A stretch of DNA of 64,000 nucleotides from Onstottus_B arcticum (GCA_038040485.1 JBBPIE010000004.1:62001-126000), one strand, 5' to 3'; numbered from the stretch's first letter, positions 1-8,652 are shown. A program made the numbers and translations. Notes: generated by a model not told the origin, from the letters alone.

Positions 1-2037
1 GTAACTCATCGCCGACATGGTCTCCGTGTCGTTCCCGGCTATGGCGAGCGTTCTTTTGAACTCGGCCTCGGCTTCTTCGAACATCCCCTTCTCACCATAG
101 GCTATGCCCAAACGGCGGTGAGGTATCAGGTAGTCCGGGTACATCTCGATGGTCTTGTGGCACTGATCGATCGATTCATCGAACTGCCGCGCGAAGTAGA
201 ACACGCGAGCCAGGTTTAAATTTATGACTCGGGAGAGCGGGTCCAGCCCGTGCGCGAGTTTGATCTCCGACAGGGCTTCGTCGATCTTCTCGACCGCGGC
301 CAGGTAAAGCGAAAGCCACAGGTGGGCCGTCGAATAACCTGGATTGAGTTCGATCGCTTTTCTGAATCCTCGTTCGCCGCCCGCGAAGTCGAACTCACGC
401 CAAAGTTTTACCGCTGCAAGCGCCACGTGCGCTTCGGCAAGTCTGTCGTCGAGACTCAGCGCCTTCAATGCCATCGCTTTGGCGCGAAGGAACGGCGTCG
501 CAAGCGGCTTTGCGCTGTAGCTCGCCATCAGGTTGTACGCATCCGCCAGCCCTGCATAAGCAAGCGCGTAGTTCCGATCGAGCGCGATCGCCTGCTCGAA
601 ATACTCGATGCTCTTCTTGATCCCGTCTTCCGTGCGTTTGTTCGAGTGATAGCTGCCCTTCAAGTAGAGCTGATACGCTTCTGCGTTTTCGGTGTAGCGC
701 CGAGCCAGCCCTTTCTTTTGATCGCTGGTCAGCTTGAGCTTCAAAGCATCCGATATCTCGTGCGAGATCTCTTCTTCGATGCTGAAGATGTCGGACATCT
801 TTTTGTTATAGCTAGCGCCCCACAGGTGTGATCCGTCGCTTGTGTCGACCAGCTCGACTTTGACGACCAGGCTGTCGCCGCGATGAACGACTCGTCCGGC
901 CAAAATCGCGCGAACGCCTAGCTCATAGCCGACTTCTTGCGGGTCTACGGCACCGCGCCCCTTGTAGCGAAACACCGTGCTGCGAGCCATCACCCGAAGC
1001 TTTGGAATTCGCGAGAGGTTGTTGATTATCGACTCGGTTATTCCGTCGCCCAGGTATTCAGTCTCCTGCTCGGGGTTGAGGTTCTCCATCGGCAGGACCG
1101 CGAGCGAGTCGATCGCTTTGCGCGATCGCGTTCGCCCGAGCACCTCGGTCCTTCGCTTGATGCCCGTTTGCGTTTGACCGCCCGGATCGTTATCCCGCTG
1201 AAGGTTTCGCAGGTCGGTCAACATCTCGCGCATCGACTGATACCGGCGGTCTGGTTCCTTCTCGAGGCACTTCCGAGTGATGCGCTCGAGCTCCGGCGGG
1301 ACGGCGTAGTTCAGCCGCGAAATGGCCGGCGGATCGGAGTGAATTATCTTGTCGATGACTTCCGGCGACGAATCGCCACCAAATGGCAACCGCCCGCTCA
1401 GCATTTCGTAGATGACAACTCCCAGCGAAAACACGTCCGAGCGGTGATCAAACGAATGCCCCAGCGCCTGCTCGGGTGACATGTATGACAACGTGCCGGC
1501 GACGATTCCCATTGCGGTCTGTTCGCCGACCTGCCTGGTGCTGTCGTCTGCTTGGAGGGTTCTTGACTCGTCGGCTTTGGCGAGTCCGAAGTCGAGCATC
1601 TTTGCAAACCCGCGCTCGTTGACTATGAGGTTCGAGCTTTTGACGTCGCAATGGACGATGCCGAGCGCGTGAGCTTCAGAGAGAGCGTCGGCGATCTGCG
1701 TGGCGATGTCGATGACCTCGCGGACGGTGAGCGGGCTGCGTTTGAGCTTTGCGGACAGCAGCTCGCCTTCGACGTATTCCATCACGATGAACATCGTGCC
1801 GTCGTGTTCGCCTATGTCGTAGATCGCGGCGATGTGCGGAGAGCGCAGCGCCGAGGTGGCTCGAGCTTCTGTGAGGAAGCGGGTGCGCCGGTCGGGGTCA
1901 TACTGAAAGGAAGCCGGGAGGAACTTGAGCGCGACCTGGCGTCCGAGCCGAGTGTCTTCGGCGAGATAGACTTCGCCCATTCCGCCTGCTCCAAGCTCTT
2001 TGATTATGCGGTAGTGCGAAATGGTCTCAGCGATCAC
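1..2037 (-). CDS. Ser/Thr protein kinase with TolB-like and TPR regions (C-terminus beyond window)
   Basis: Reading leftward from a GTG at 2037, the frame stays open for 679 codons to the window edge, so the 3' end is missing. An in-frame TGA lies five codons upstream and a GAGGT ribosome site sits 9 nt before the GTG, which fixes the start. Domains in order: kinase (glycine loop GAGGMG at residues 16-21, Lys38, DFG at 149-151, then SPEQ), a TolB/FlgO-like region beginning IAVLPMENLNPEQETEYLGD, and TPR-like helices (AYQLYLKGSYH, then YALAYAGLADAYN). The catalytic loop reads HCD at 129-131 instead of HRD, so this is a non-RD kinase. No membrane segment was noticed in the visible part. Such proteins are common sensory kinases in Acidobacteriota; the substrate is unknown. 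Confidence 0.88.
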   Translation of the reverse strand, partial: MIAETISHYRIIKELGAGGMGEVYLAEDTRLGRQVALKFLPASFQYDPDRRTRFLTEARATSALRSPHIAAIYDIGEHDGTMFIVMEYVEGELLSAKLKRSPLTVREVIDIATQIADALSEAHALGIVHCDVKSSNLIVNERGFAKMLDFGLAKADESRTLQADDSTRQVGEQTAMGIVAGTLSYMSPEQALGHSFDHRSDVFSLGVVIYEMLSGRLPFGGDSSPEVIDKIIHSDPPAISRLNYAVPPELERITRKCLEKEPDRRYQSMREMLTDLRNLQRDNDPGGQTQTGIKRRTEVLGRTRSRKAIDSLAVLPMENLNPEQETEYLGDGITESIINNLSRIPKLRVMARSTVFRYKGRGAVDPQEVGYELGVRAILAGRVVHRGDSLVVKVELVDTSDGSHLWGASYNKKMSDIFSIEEEISHEISDALKLKLTSDQKKGLARRYTENAEAYQLYLKGSYHSNKRTEDGIKKSIEYFEQAIALDRNYALAYAGLADAYNLMASYSAKPLATPFLRAKAMALKALSLDDRLAEAHVALAAVKLWREFDFAGGERGFRKAIELNPGYSTAHLWLSLYLAAVEKIDEALSEIKLAHGLDPLSRVINLNLARVFYFARQFDESIDQCHKTIEMYPDYLIPHRRLGIAYGEKGMFEEAEAEFKRTLAIAGNDTETMSAMSY

Positions 2038-2274
2038 CTGGTCGTTACCTCAGGCTGGAGATGCGTCGCCTCGTGCTTGAGATTCTCTTGTCATCGACTC
2101 CACTGACCAGGCTCTCTCAACAACTCGGTGTGAACAGCCCGCTTTTGTTTTTATATCACGGGCGGGAAGAACTAAGGAAGAGAAGCGGCTTCACGACAGT
2201 TCGCTGAGAGTGACGGCAGTGAAGGAGTCTGGTATAAGTGACCACGTTTGGAACCTCGCGGAGCTGCTTTCAGT

Positions 2275-2484
2275 ATGCGGAAGTCTGACAGACGCGGCTT
2301 TGTGCAGAATAGTAAGCGCTGCTCCTGGGGCATCGGTTGCTTCATATTCTCCATCGCGCTAGAAGCTGGATGGCTTACTCTATTTGGTAGGGCTCCCGGA
2401 TGGTTCTTAATAGCTGGCTTCGTAGCTCTTTTCATCGGAGCGGGCTATGACTACCAGCCGACACGGCGAGGACCGTGGGCGTGA
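2275..2484 (+). CDS. Small two-helix membrane protein, unknown function
   Basis: This 69-residue frame begins at an ATG with GGAG 11 nt upstream; a TTG nine codons earlier is also possible. It has a basic N-terminus (MRKSDRRG) followed by two hydrophobic stretches, roughly WGIGCFIFSIALEAGWLTLF and PGWFLIAGFVALFIGAG, typical of a two-pass inner membrane protein. I do not recognise a family. An 87-codon frame on the opposite strand has no such pattern and is less likely. The gene stands alone between a kinase on the other strand and a hypothetical gene. Treat it as a plausible but unproven gene. Confidence 0.45.
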   Translation: MRKSDRRGFVQNSKRCSWGIGCFIFSIALEAGWLTLFGRAPGWFLIAGFVALFIGAGYDYQPTRRGPWA

Positions 2485-2531
2485 AGAGACACCCGCCAAG
2501 GAAGCGGGTTGTCTCTAGCCTTGATACTTCG

Positions 2532-2912
2532 TTAGTTTACAGAACTATGGAAGAAGGGGTTGAGTAGCAAATCCGTTGCTTCTTCGACGGTCAGAGTCTT
2601 GCCACGATGGGTCATGCTAATGCGGCTTCCATCCACGCTTGGAAAGAACTTCTCCGGCTCAAGCCACGCTCCCCGACAATAGAATTCTATTGAGCCGTCG
2701 AGTTTTGGCGCTACTACAAGTTGATTTGTCAACGAAGCCACAGAAAATGGTGTGTTTCCTCTAGGTGTCGCCAAGGATGTGAACTTCACTCCCTCCTTCT
2801 TGACTACACACGCTTTAACCGTTTTTGCCAGCTCGCCGCAGGTTAATATTGCTACTTCAATCCGATTCTCTAATTCTGGATTGCTCATAGTGCCTTGTAA
2901 GTGATTGGTCAT
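2532..2912 (-). CDS. Hypothetical protein, 126 aa
   Basis: The start was placed at the ATG at 2912 because AGGAG lies 5 nt upstream; the frame can be extended to 2996 only through unlikely sequence. The protein (MTNHLQGTMSNPELENRIE onward) is soluble, with no signal peptide or membrane helix. It has a compact pattern of alternating strands, for example VKFTSLATPRGNTPFSVASL and SIEFYCRGAWLEPEKFFPS, and a helical end EEATDLLLNPFF. I recognise no family. The gene is less G+C rich than its neighbours and lies directly beside the hairpin repeat cluster at 3026-3347, which may mean the two arrived together. Confidence 0.6.
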   Translation of the reverse strand: MTNHLQGTMSNPELENRIEVAILTCGELAKTVKACVVKKEGVKFTSLATPRGNTPFSVASLTNQLVVAPKLDGSIEFYCRGAWLEPEKFFPSVDGSRISMTHRGKTLTVEEATDLLLNPFFHSSVN

Positions 2913-3025
2913 GATTGCTCCTGTTTCTAGATATGGAATTGATTCAAAGAACGAACGGTAACATCTTACATTGGAGGCTAGCGGCCAGCAACACACTGAT
3001 GGGTGCGCGTCATCTTTTCGCGCAT

Positions 3026-3347
3026 ACCCACCTCGTGAGAGGTGGGTCGGTGATGCTCCAGCCTATAGAAGAGCACTTCTGCCTACGCTGTTTGCATACC
3101 CACCTCGTGAGAGGTGGGTCGGTGATGCTCCAGCCTATAGAAGAGCACTTCTGCCTACGCTGTTTGCATACCCACCTCGTGAGAGGTGGGTCGGTGATGC
3201 TCCAGCCTACGATGAGACGCTACCGATCAAAGACGGTTCGCTCGTAGGCTACAGCATCAGGAACCCACCTCTCACGAGGTGGGTATGACGCGGCACGGCG
3301 GTGCTCGTAGGCTACAGCATCAGGAACCCACCTCTCACGAGGTGGGT
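3026..3347. repeat. Cluster of five identical-stem hairpins, three direct and two inverted
   Basis: A 22-nt perfect hairpin, with 9-bp stem ACCCACCTC/GAGGTGGGT around a 4-nt loop, occurs at 3026-3047, 3098-3119, 3170-3191, 3263-3284 and 3326-3347. The first three are spaced exactly 72 nt apart and the two intervening spacers are nearly identical, so they are tandem duplications. The last two are in opposite orientation. Hairpins 3 and 4 with their flanks form a 43-nt imperfect inverted repeat around position 3227. The layout recalls REP/REPIN or MITE-type palindromes. No RAYT transposase gene was seen in the window. Confidence 0.85.
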
Positions 3348-3466
3348 ATGAAGTCCTTCAGAGGCGCTGACCGCGAAACTCTGACGAGCACCTGATAGTA
3401 TGACGGAACAAAGGATTGTTGCTTGTTTACGTGGAGTGAGGGATGGAGTCGAGAAAGGAGGAAATC

Positions 3467-3679
3467 ATGCCAGAGAATGTCAGAACGCTCGAAGAGTTAA
3501 GAGGACGCACGCTGGATGATGTTCTGCATGAGGTTGCGCGACAGAGGCACGCCCTCGGAGTTGTGCTCGACGATGGCGAGTTGATAGTGATACAGCCCGC
3601 CGAGCTGTTGAGGGAGTTGCCAGCTCTTGAAGGGTCTATGCCAAAGGGATGGAAAGACGCCGTTTATTCTGAGCGCTAG
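3467..3679 (+). CDS. Small antitoxin-like protein, 70 aa
   Basis: The ATG at 3467 follows a strong AAGGAGG site, which overrules the earlier in-frame start at 3443. The protein (MPENVRTLEELRGRTLDDVL...) is acidic, with a helix rich in Glu and Leu, a central hydrophobic strand ALGVVLDDGELIVIQP, and a charged tail GWKDAVYSER. Size and pattern resemble Phd/AbrB-type antitoxin partners or small regulators, but no toxin gene lies next to it and I cannot name the family. Its last four bases overlap tail-to-tail with the branching enzyme gene on the other strand. Confidence 0.6.
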   Translation: MPENVRTLEELRGRTLDDVLHEVARQRHALGVVLDDGELIVIQPAELLRELPALEGSMPKGWKDAVYSER

Positions 3680-5259
3680 CGATATACCGCATAGTCAATC
3701 TCTTGAAAGATCGTGTCCCGCGATTCAACCTCGGCAAGCCACGCTTCGTCGATCTCGCTTTGTTTGATCATCTCGTACAGCTTCGTGAACCGATGGATGT
3801 GATCCCGAAAGCGCTTCTTCGCATATTGCACGCTCGTGGCAGTGGTCATGATGAACGCCCAGTCCGACGATTCCGCAAGCAGCAACTCGCGCGCGGCTTG
3901 ATTCAACGCGCGAAGCAGCAGACCGTCAGCCCGCCGGTGCTCGCGTGCAAGCTCAACCATTCGATCCTCCGCGACGTGTTGATGCAGATACATCCACTCG
4001 TTCTCGCTGTTGATCCAGACGCGGTAGTACCCCTCCGCGCCCCACGATGAACCGCTGATCTGCTGGCGCTGATTCTGCGGATATTCCTCCAAGTAATCGA
4101 GCGGCGTCGCAAGTCGAATATCGTCCTGATCGAAGTGAATCTTACGGAACAGGTAGTTCAGGAACTGAGGGCCTTCGAACCACCAGTGGCCGAACAGCTC
4201 GGCGTCGTACGGCGACACGATCATCGGTTTGCGCCCAAGCACGCTGCGCAGGTATCCGGCCTGCGCTTGCCGGTGGAACATGAAGTGTCCGGCGTGACTT
4301 GCTGCCTTGCCCGTAGCCCACGTCGGGACGTAAGGCTGTTTCAATCCAAGATCGACTTTCCCGGTGACGCGATAGTACTTGATGCCGAGATTGCGCCGCA
4401 CTCCGTCGGCATGCAGATAGGGTTTGACGTACTCGTAGTCGCCGTCGAATCCGAGATCGCGATAGAACTCGCGATAGTCCGGGTCGCCCGGATAGCCGGT
4501 GTCCGCGCTCCATACCTGCTCGCTTGTTTCGACGTCGCGCGCGAACGCCGCTACTCCCGCGGGCGTAACGACCGGCGCATAGATGCCGCGGCGAGGCTGC
4601 GGATTGCCGTACATGATTGCGTGGGCGTCGGTGATGAAGAACGTCAGGCCGGCTTGCCGCAACAGTTCATCAATGCCGACATCGTAAGCGCACTCCGGCA
4701 GCCATATCCCGCGCGGGGTCCGGCCGAAATGCTTTGCGTAGTTTCGGCGGCCGACTTCGATCTGCGCGCGGCGAGCTTCGGGCCGGGTCATCAGCGGCAG
4801 GAACCCGTGAGTCGCTCCGCTGGTAATGATATCGATCACGCCGGCGTCTTGAAGCGCTCGATAGCCATTAACCAGATTGCGCCGGTACCGATTCTCGAAC
4901 ATCTCGCGAGCCGCGGAGAAGCGCTGCTCGTACATCTTCGCCGTCTCGTTCATCGCGGGATGATGCCGAGTGCGAACGACCTCTTGCTCACAAAGCTCGA
5001 CCAGCTTGTTGACGTGGCGGAGATACCGTTCCTGCAACAGAGGATCGGCGAGCATTTCGCAAAGCGGCGGAGTCAGCCCCATCGTGATTCGGGCGCTCAC
5101 TCCATCCGCGGCGCAGCCTTCGAGTATGCTCAGCAGCGGCAGGTAGGTTTCGCTGATGGCCTCGAATAACCACTCCTCTTCAAGGAACTCAGGGTATTCG
5201 GGATGTCGCACGAACGGCAGATGGGCGTGAAGAATGATGGCGAGCAGTCCCTGTTCCAT
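3676..5259 (-). CDS. GH57 1,4-alpha-glucan branching enzyme
   Basis: This 527-residue protein belongs to glycoside hydrolase family 57 and would introduce alpha-1,6 branches into glycogen in the cytoplasm. It opens with the family signature HAHLPFVRHPEYPEFLEE. The likely nucleophile is Glu189 in GIWLPECAYDVG and the acid/base is Asp352 in SPYDAELFGHWW. Length fits the usual 520-570 residues. It lies 35 nt downstream of the DUF4912 gene on the same strand, a pairing seen in other genomes, and glgC lies about 9 kb away. The spacer before its ATG is derived from a GAAACCAGAAACC repeat and contains no good ribosome site, so translation may be weak or the repeat may be a late insertion. Confidence 0.92.
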   Translation of the reverse strand: MEQGLLAIILHAHLPFVRHPEYPEFLEEEWLFEAISETYLPLLSILEGCAADGVSARITMGLTPPLCEMLADPLLQERYLRHVNKLVELCEQEVVRTRHHPAMNETAKMYEQRFSAAREMFENRYRRNLVNGYRALQDAGVIDIITSGATHGFLPLMTRPEARRAQIEVGRRNYAKHFGRTPRGIWLPECAYDVGIDELLRQAGLTFFITDAHAIMYGNPQPRRGIYAPVVTPAGVAAFARDVETSEQVWSADTGYPGDPDYREFYRDLGFDGDYEYVKPYLHADGVRRNLGIKYYRVTGKVDLGLKQPYVPTWATGKAASHAGHFMFHRQAQAGYLRSVLGRKPMIVSPYDAELFGHWWFEGPQFLNYLFRKIHFDQDDIRLATPLDYLEEYPQNQRQQISGSSWGAEGYYRVWINSENEWMYLHQHVAEDRMVELAREHRRADGLLLRALNQAARELLLAESSDWAFIMTTATSVQYAKKRFRDHIHRFTKLYEMIKQSEIDEAWLAEVESRDTIFQEIDYAVYR

Positions 5260-5294
5260 GATTGGTTTCTGGTTTCAGGTTCGCGGTTCCGGCT

Positions 5295-6314
5295 CTAGGA
5301 GTCGCGCGGGCTTGTGGCTGAGCTGAAGACGAAATCGGAACTCCGAACCGTGAACCCTGAACCCGAAACGAGCGGACGCCGCGGGAACGGCGGCAGCTTG
5401 AACTCGCCGCCTGGCCACGTGACAGTTTCGGAGGCGCCGACAAAAAACCGCGGCGTTACGTGCAACGGGTGAACGCGGTCGCCTATCAGCTCGCGTTCGT
5501 CTTCGAGCGCCTCGCGAAGAAGTTCGGGTAGATAGTGAACCAGCGCCGCCGCCGCCAGTCTGCCATCGCCTCCAAACAACAAGTCAATCAACTGGCTTCG
5601 CAGCCAGTCAGGAAGCGCGTCTATCATTTGTTCGTCCAGCGCTTCGCCGGCGGCAGCCGCCATCAAAGCCGCGCGAAGCGAGTCCGGCAGCTTCTGCAAA
5701 GCCTCCGACATCACATCGGCATCCGCGCTCGCGCCGGGCAGCGCAGACACGGTTATGTCCAGCGCCTGGGCTCCCGCGAAGCCCGAAACCTCGAGCACAT
5801 CCAGAAACTCGGGCGGTGTGAGCTGATACTCTCGCTCGAAGGCCGGCTCGGCTGACACCGTACCGCGCGGCGTGCGCACGCGGTTCGATTTGATAAGAGT
5901 TATGTAGCCGTGCTCCTGCGATCGGACACCGATCTCGAATTCGTACTCGCGATCCGGAAAGACCATCATCCAATAACGGCCTCGGAGACCCACTTCGAAA
6001 AAGGCTTCGTTGCCGCCTTCCACTTCGATCAGCTTGAGCGTGCCTCGAAACCGCGCCGCCTCTTCAGCGGAGAAATATTTGGTCAGTCCGTTCAAGCTCG
6101 CTTCGCGAACCTCCCAGTAGATGAAGATGCGAAACGGGTCTTGAAGCAGCGCGCGAACGATATCGACGTTGTAAGTCTCCGGGACGGGAAGACCCACGTC
6201 GATGAATGGCTCATCAGCCGCCGGCGCATCGACGGAAACCGGCGTTGCCTTCACCTCGGCCGCACGCGCGGATGGGATCGCAAGCGTCGCGGATGAGGAT
6301 CGCAAGATGAACAC
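5295..6314 (-). CDS. DUF4912 domain protein
   Basis: The start is a GTG with AGGAG 6 nt upstream. The conserved DUF4912 core begins at about residue 44 (LPVPETYNVDIVRALLQDP, then FRIFIYWEV) and includes the RYWMMVFPDREYEFEIG segment that resembles a carbohydrate-binding beta-sandwich. The C-terminal third is helical (DSLRAALMAAAAGEALDEQ), then Pro-rich. The final 25 or so residues (SGSGFTVRSSDFVFSSATS) are encoded by GGTTC/GAACC-type repeat sequence and are probably not part of the ancestral protein. The gene precedes the GH57 branching enzyme, so a role in alpha-glucan handling is inferred; the biochemical function is unknown. Confidence 0.82.
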   Translation of the reverse strand: MFILRSSSATLAIPSARAAEVKATPVSVDAPAADEPFIDVGLPVPETYNVDIVRALLQDPFRIFIYWEVREASLNGLTKYFSAEEAARFRGTLKLIEVEGGNEAFFEVGLRGRYWMMVFPDREYEFEIGVRSQEHGYITLIKSNRVRTPRGTVSAEPAFEREYQLTPPEFLDVLEVSGFAGAQALDITVSALPGASADADVMSEALQKLPDSLRAALMAAAAGEALDEQMIDALPDWLRSQLIDLLFGGDGRLAAAALVHYLPELLREALEDERELIGDRVHPLHVTPRFFVGASETVTWPGGEFKLPPFPRRPLVSGSGFTVRSSDFVFSSATSPRDS

Positions 6315-6647
6315 AGCCGTCTCCTTCGGTCAAAGATGAAGCTTTGTTTGTATGTGATGGACGTTGTGGTGTCAAGCAACGGTGCTCTTGGTTTCTGGTT
6401 TCTAGTTTCTGGTTTCTAGTTTTTGGTTTCTAGTTTCTGGTTTCTAGTTTCTGGTTGGTGGATCTGACATCAGGCGGCAAACAAGTACCAGAAACGAGAA
6501 ACCAGAAATCACAAACCAGAAACCAGAAACTAGAAACTAGAAACCCCAAACCAGAAACCGTAGCTAGGGGTTAAAGTCTTGCCCGTCTCAACTTGACTGT
6601 GCTACTTTTCAATAACCTCAAATTTTTCTTCGGGGAGTGTCAGACAA
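6315..6647. other. Intergenic region holding an inverted phrase repeat
   Basis: This 333-bp gap between divergently transcribed DUF4912 and hfq must contain both promoters. Its middle (6389-6559) is filled by the repeat listed separately. I see no gene in it. Confidence 0.7.
6389..6559. repeat. Inverted phrase repeat, family A (TTTCTGGTTTCTAG)
   Basis: The left arm is about six imperfect copies of a 14-15 nt phrase GGTTTCTGGTTTCTA, and the right arm is the same phrase on the other strand (AGAAACCAGAAACT), separated by about 35 nt. The transcript could fold into a long imperfect hairpin. Related sequence lies at 5262-5300 and 21171-21280. Confidence 0.9.
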
Positions 6648-6974
6648 ATGGAGAAGCAACCACAACAACAAAACACAATACAAGACAGTTTTCTCAACAG
6701 TGCCCGGAAAGAACGCAGCAGTGTCACGATCTACTTGATGAGCGGTGTAAAGCTTACCGGAAGGATCAAGAGTTTCGACAAGTACTCAGTGATTCTCGAG
6801 GCAGGGTCTCAGGAGCAGTTGATCTTCAAGCACGCGATCTCGACGGTTTCGCTGCCGCGCGGAGGGGGACGCGACTTCCACTACAGCCGTCCCGCGGCGC
6901 CGGGCGAGCGCGAGCAACACGTCGAACCGCAGCCTGCTGCAACTCAGGCGGCGGTTGCTCCGGACAAGGTTTGA
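6648..6974 (+). CDS. hfq: RNA chaperone Hfq
   Basis: The 108-residue product is Hfq, the hexameric Sm-like protein that pairs small RNAs with mRNAs. The Sm1 region includes IQDSFLNSARKERSSVTIYL and MSGVKLTGRIKSFDKYSVIL; the Sm2 motif FKHAISTV (residues 60-67) matches the usual YKHAIS signature. After the core the chain continues with a disordered tail rich in Gly, Pro and Gln, longer than in many phyla. GGGGAG lies about 10 nt before the ATG. The following gene, tmk, is separated by a repeat of family B, so the two are probably transcribed separately. Confidence 0.96.
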   Translation: MEKQPQQQNTIQDSFLNSARKERSSVTIYLMSGVKLTGRIKSFDKYSVILEAGSQEQLIFKHAISTVSLPRGGGRDFHYSRPAAPGEREQHVEPQPAATQAAVAPDKV

Positions 6975-7042
6975 TGGCTGGGGGTGTCTGCAAGTTTTTC
7001 GCAGTTGGGCTGCCTAATCGGCAGCCCGACTCGTTTATGGTG

Positions 7043-7157
7043 ATGAGGATTGTGATGCGTGATTCGTGATTCGTGATCAGCAAGACGCGATGGGCTGATA
7101 AATCACTCTTCACGGAATCACGAATCACGCATCACGCCTCACGCATCACGAGTCACT
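7043..7157. repeat. Inverted phrase repeat, family B (GTGATGC / GCATCAC)
   Basis: Several copies of the heptamer phrase GTGATGC or GTGATTC on the left face copies of GCATCAC or GAATCAC on the right, with about 30 nt between, so the region can form a long hairpin. The same family occurs at 15484-15800, 19389-19570 and 29366-29442. It fills the hfq-tmk gap and may act as a terminator for hfq. Confidence 0.9.
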
Positions 7158-7175
7158 CCGCTACAATCCAAACGT

Positions 7176-7850
7176 ATGCGCGGACGACTGATAACGCTTG
7201 AGGGCATCGACGGCTGCGGCAAGAGCACGCAACTCGAGATGCTCGCCGAGGCCTTGCGAGCGCGCGGCTGTCGAATTGTCGTCACGCGCGAGCCGGGAGG
7301 CACGACGATCGGCGAACAAATTCGTGACTTGCTCAGCTCAGATGCCACCGAAGCGATACAGCCTGCAACAGAGCTCTTGCTGATAGTCGCGGCGCGCGCC
7401 CAGCATGTCGCCGAAGTCATTCGGCCCGCGGTCGAGGCCGGCGAGATCGTTATCTCGGATCGTTACACCGATTCGAGCGTCGCCTTTCAAGGCTACGGAC
7501 GCGGGCTCGATCTGGCCATCATCGACCGCGTGAACCGGCTTGCGACTGGCGGGCTGACGCCTGACCTCACGATTCTGTTTGACCTGGATGCCGAGCAGGC
7601 GCAGGCAAGGCTGGATGCTCGGCGCTCGGGAGCATTGGAAGGCGCTCGAAAGCCAGCGCTGGCTTATCTGGACGAGCTCGAGTTGGAGTTTCACAAGCGC
7701 GTTCGCGAAGGCTACTTGAAGATCGCGGCCGCCGACCCGTCGCGGGTGAAGGTTGTAGATGCAGCCGGCGCGCCCGATGAGACGCACGCGCAGGTGCTGA
7801 GCCTGGTTCTGCCGCTTGCTCAGTCCTCAGTCCTCAGTCCTCAGTTCTGA
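7176..7850 (+). CDS. tmk: Thymidylate kinase
   Basis: This enzyme phosphorylates dTMP to dTDP with ATP. The P-loop GIDGCGKST is at residues 10-18, followed by the TREPGGT motif that contacts dTMP and by DRYTDSSVAFQGYGRGL, the base-binding DRY region. Length is 224 residues against the usual 205-215; the excess is at the C-terminus, where SSVLSPQF comes from a CAGTCCT tandem repeat that also provides the TGA stop. The gene is followed 4 nt later by the RDD protein gene, suggesting co-transcription. Confidence 0.96.
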   Translation: MRGRLITLEGIDGCGKSTQLEMLAEALRARGCRIVVTREPGGTTIGEQIRDLLSSDATEAIQPATELLLIVAARAQHVAEVIRPAVEAGEIVISDRYTDSSVAFQGYGRGLDLAIIDRVNRLATGGLTPDLTILFDLDAEQAQARLDARRSGALEGARKPALAYLDELELEFHKRVREGYLKIAAADPSRVKVVDAAGAPDETHAQVLSLVLPLAQSSVLSPQF

Positions 7851-7854
7851 TGCT

Positions 7855-8646
7855 ATGCTCGACGATGAACTAGTCATCGAAACGCCGGAACGGGTCGAGC
7901 TTCACTACGTGCTCGCCAATGTCGGCAACCGTTTTCTCGCCGCTGCCATAGATCACCTGATACAAGCCGCTGCGATTGTCGCCATCGTGCTCGTAGCGGG
8001 AGTGATTACGGGCTGGCGGCTGTTCGCGGACATGGGCACGTGGACCGCGGCGCTAACCGTGCTCGGCGTATTTGCAATCTACTGGGGTTACTTCGTAGCG
8101 TTCGAGACACTGTGGAGCGGACAAACACCCGGCAAGCGAATTATGCGTTTGCGAGTCGTGCGCGAAGACGGGCGGCCCGTCCGCTTCTTTGAAGTTTTCG
8201 TGCGCAATCTGCTGCGGCTGGCGCTCGACTTTCAACCCGCCGGGTCGTACGCAATCGGCGTGGTCTCGATTATCTTCAGCGCGCGGTCCAAGCGCGTCGG
8301 GGACTTCGTGGCAGGAACGGTGGTCGTGAAAGAACGAGCCACCGAAGCGCCTTCGCTTGCCGAAATCATCAGCATCTCAAACATCGAACAACAGAGGCTG
8401 GAACGCGCGGGAGCGCCTCCGTTTATCGCAGACACACGGCTGCTCAGTGAAGCCGAGCTTCGCGCGATCGAGGCTTTTTTGAAGCGAAGGTTCGAGCTTA
8501 CGGAGATCAACCGTGTGGCGCTTGCGGCTCGCATCGCCCAGCCAATAGTGCTGAAGCTCGGAATCAACGCCAGCCAGATCTCTCCCGAAGCGCTCATCGA
8601 AGAGGTGCAGCGTCAGCATCGCACCCAATCCAGGTACGCGGATTGA
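7855..8646 (+). CDS. RDD family membrane protein
   Basis: The ATG at 7855 was chosen because the earlier in-frame start lies in the repeat that ends tmk. The protein has the RDD motif area (NRFLAAAIDHLIQ, residues ~25-37), hydrophobic helices IVAIVLVAGVITGW and ALTVLGVFAIYWGYFVAF, and the conserved GQTPGKRIMRLRVV segment. The last ~100 residues form a charged cytosolic helical region (LLSEAELRAIEAFLKRRFEL). RDD proteins are poorly understood; some act as ion antiporters or in protein handling. The tail resembles that of RDD proteins paired with SpoIIM-type genes, but no such partner is present here. Confidence 0.85.
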   Translation: MLDDELVIETPERVELHYVLANVGNRFLAAAIDHLIQAAAIVAIVLVAGVITGWRLFADMGTWTAALTVLGVFAIYWGYFVAFETLWSGQTPGKRIMRLRVVREDGRPVRFFEVFVRNLLRLALDFQPAGSYAIGVVSIIFSARSKRVGDFVAGTVVVKERATEAPSLAEIISISNIEQQRLERAGAPPFIADTRLLSEAELRAIEAFLKRRFELTEINRVALAARIAQPIVLKLGINASQISPEALIEEVQRQHRTQSRYAD

Positions 8647-8652
8647 TAGACC

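Noticed and set aside
2172..2435. 87-codon minus-strand frame
   Set aside because: It overlaps the better supported small membrane protein gene on the plus strand.
2915..3288. Two plus-strand frames with repeated YPPRERWVGDAPAY peptides
   Set aside because: They are translations of the hairpin repeats in two frames and have no ribosome site.
3020..3350. Possible CRISPR array
   Set aside because: The hairpin units have identical spacers (tandem duplication), two copies are inverted and no cas gene is near.
4135..5169. 344-codon plus-strand frame
   Set aside because: Antisense shadow of the GH57 gene.
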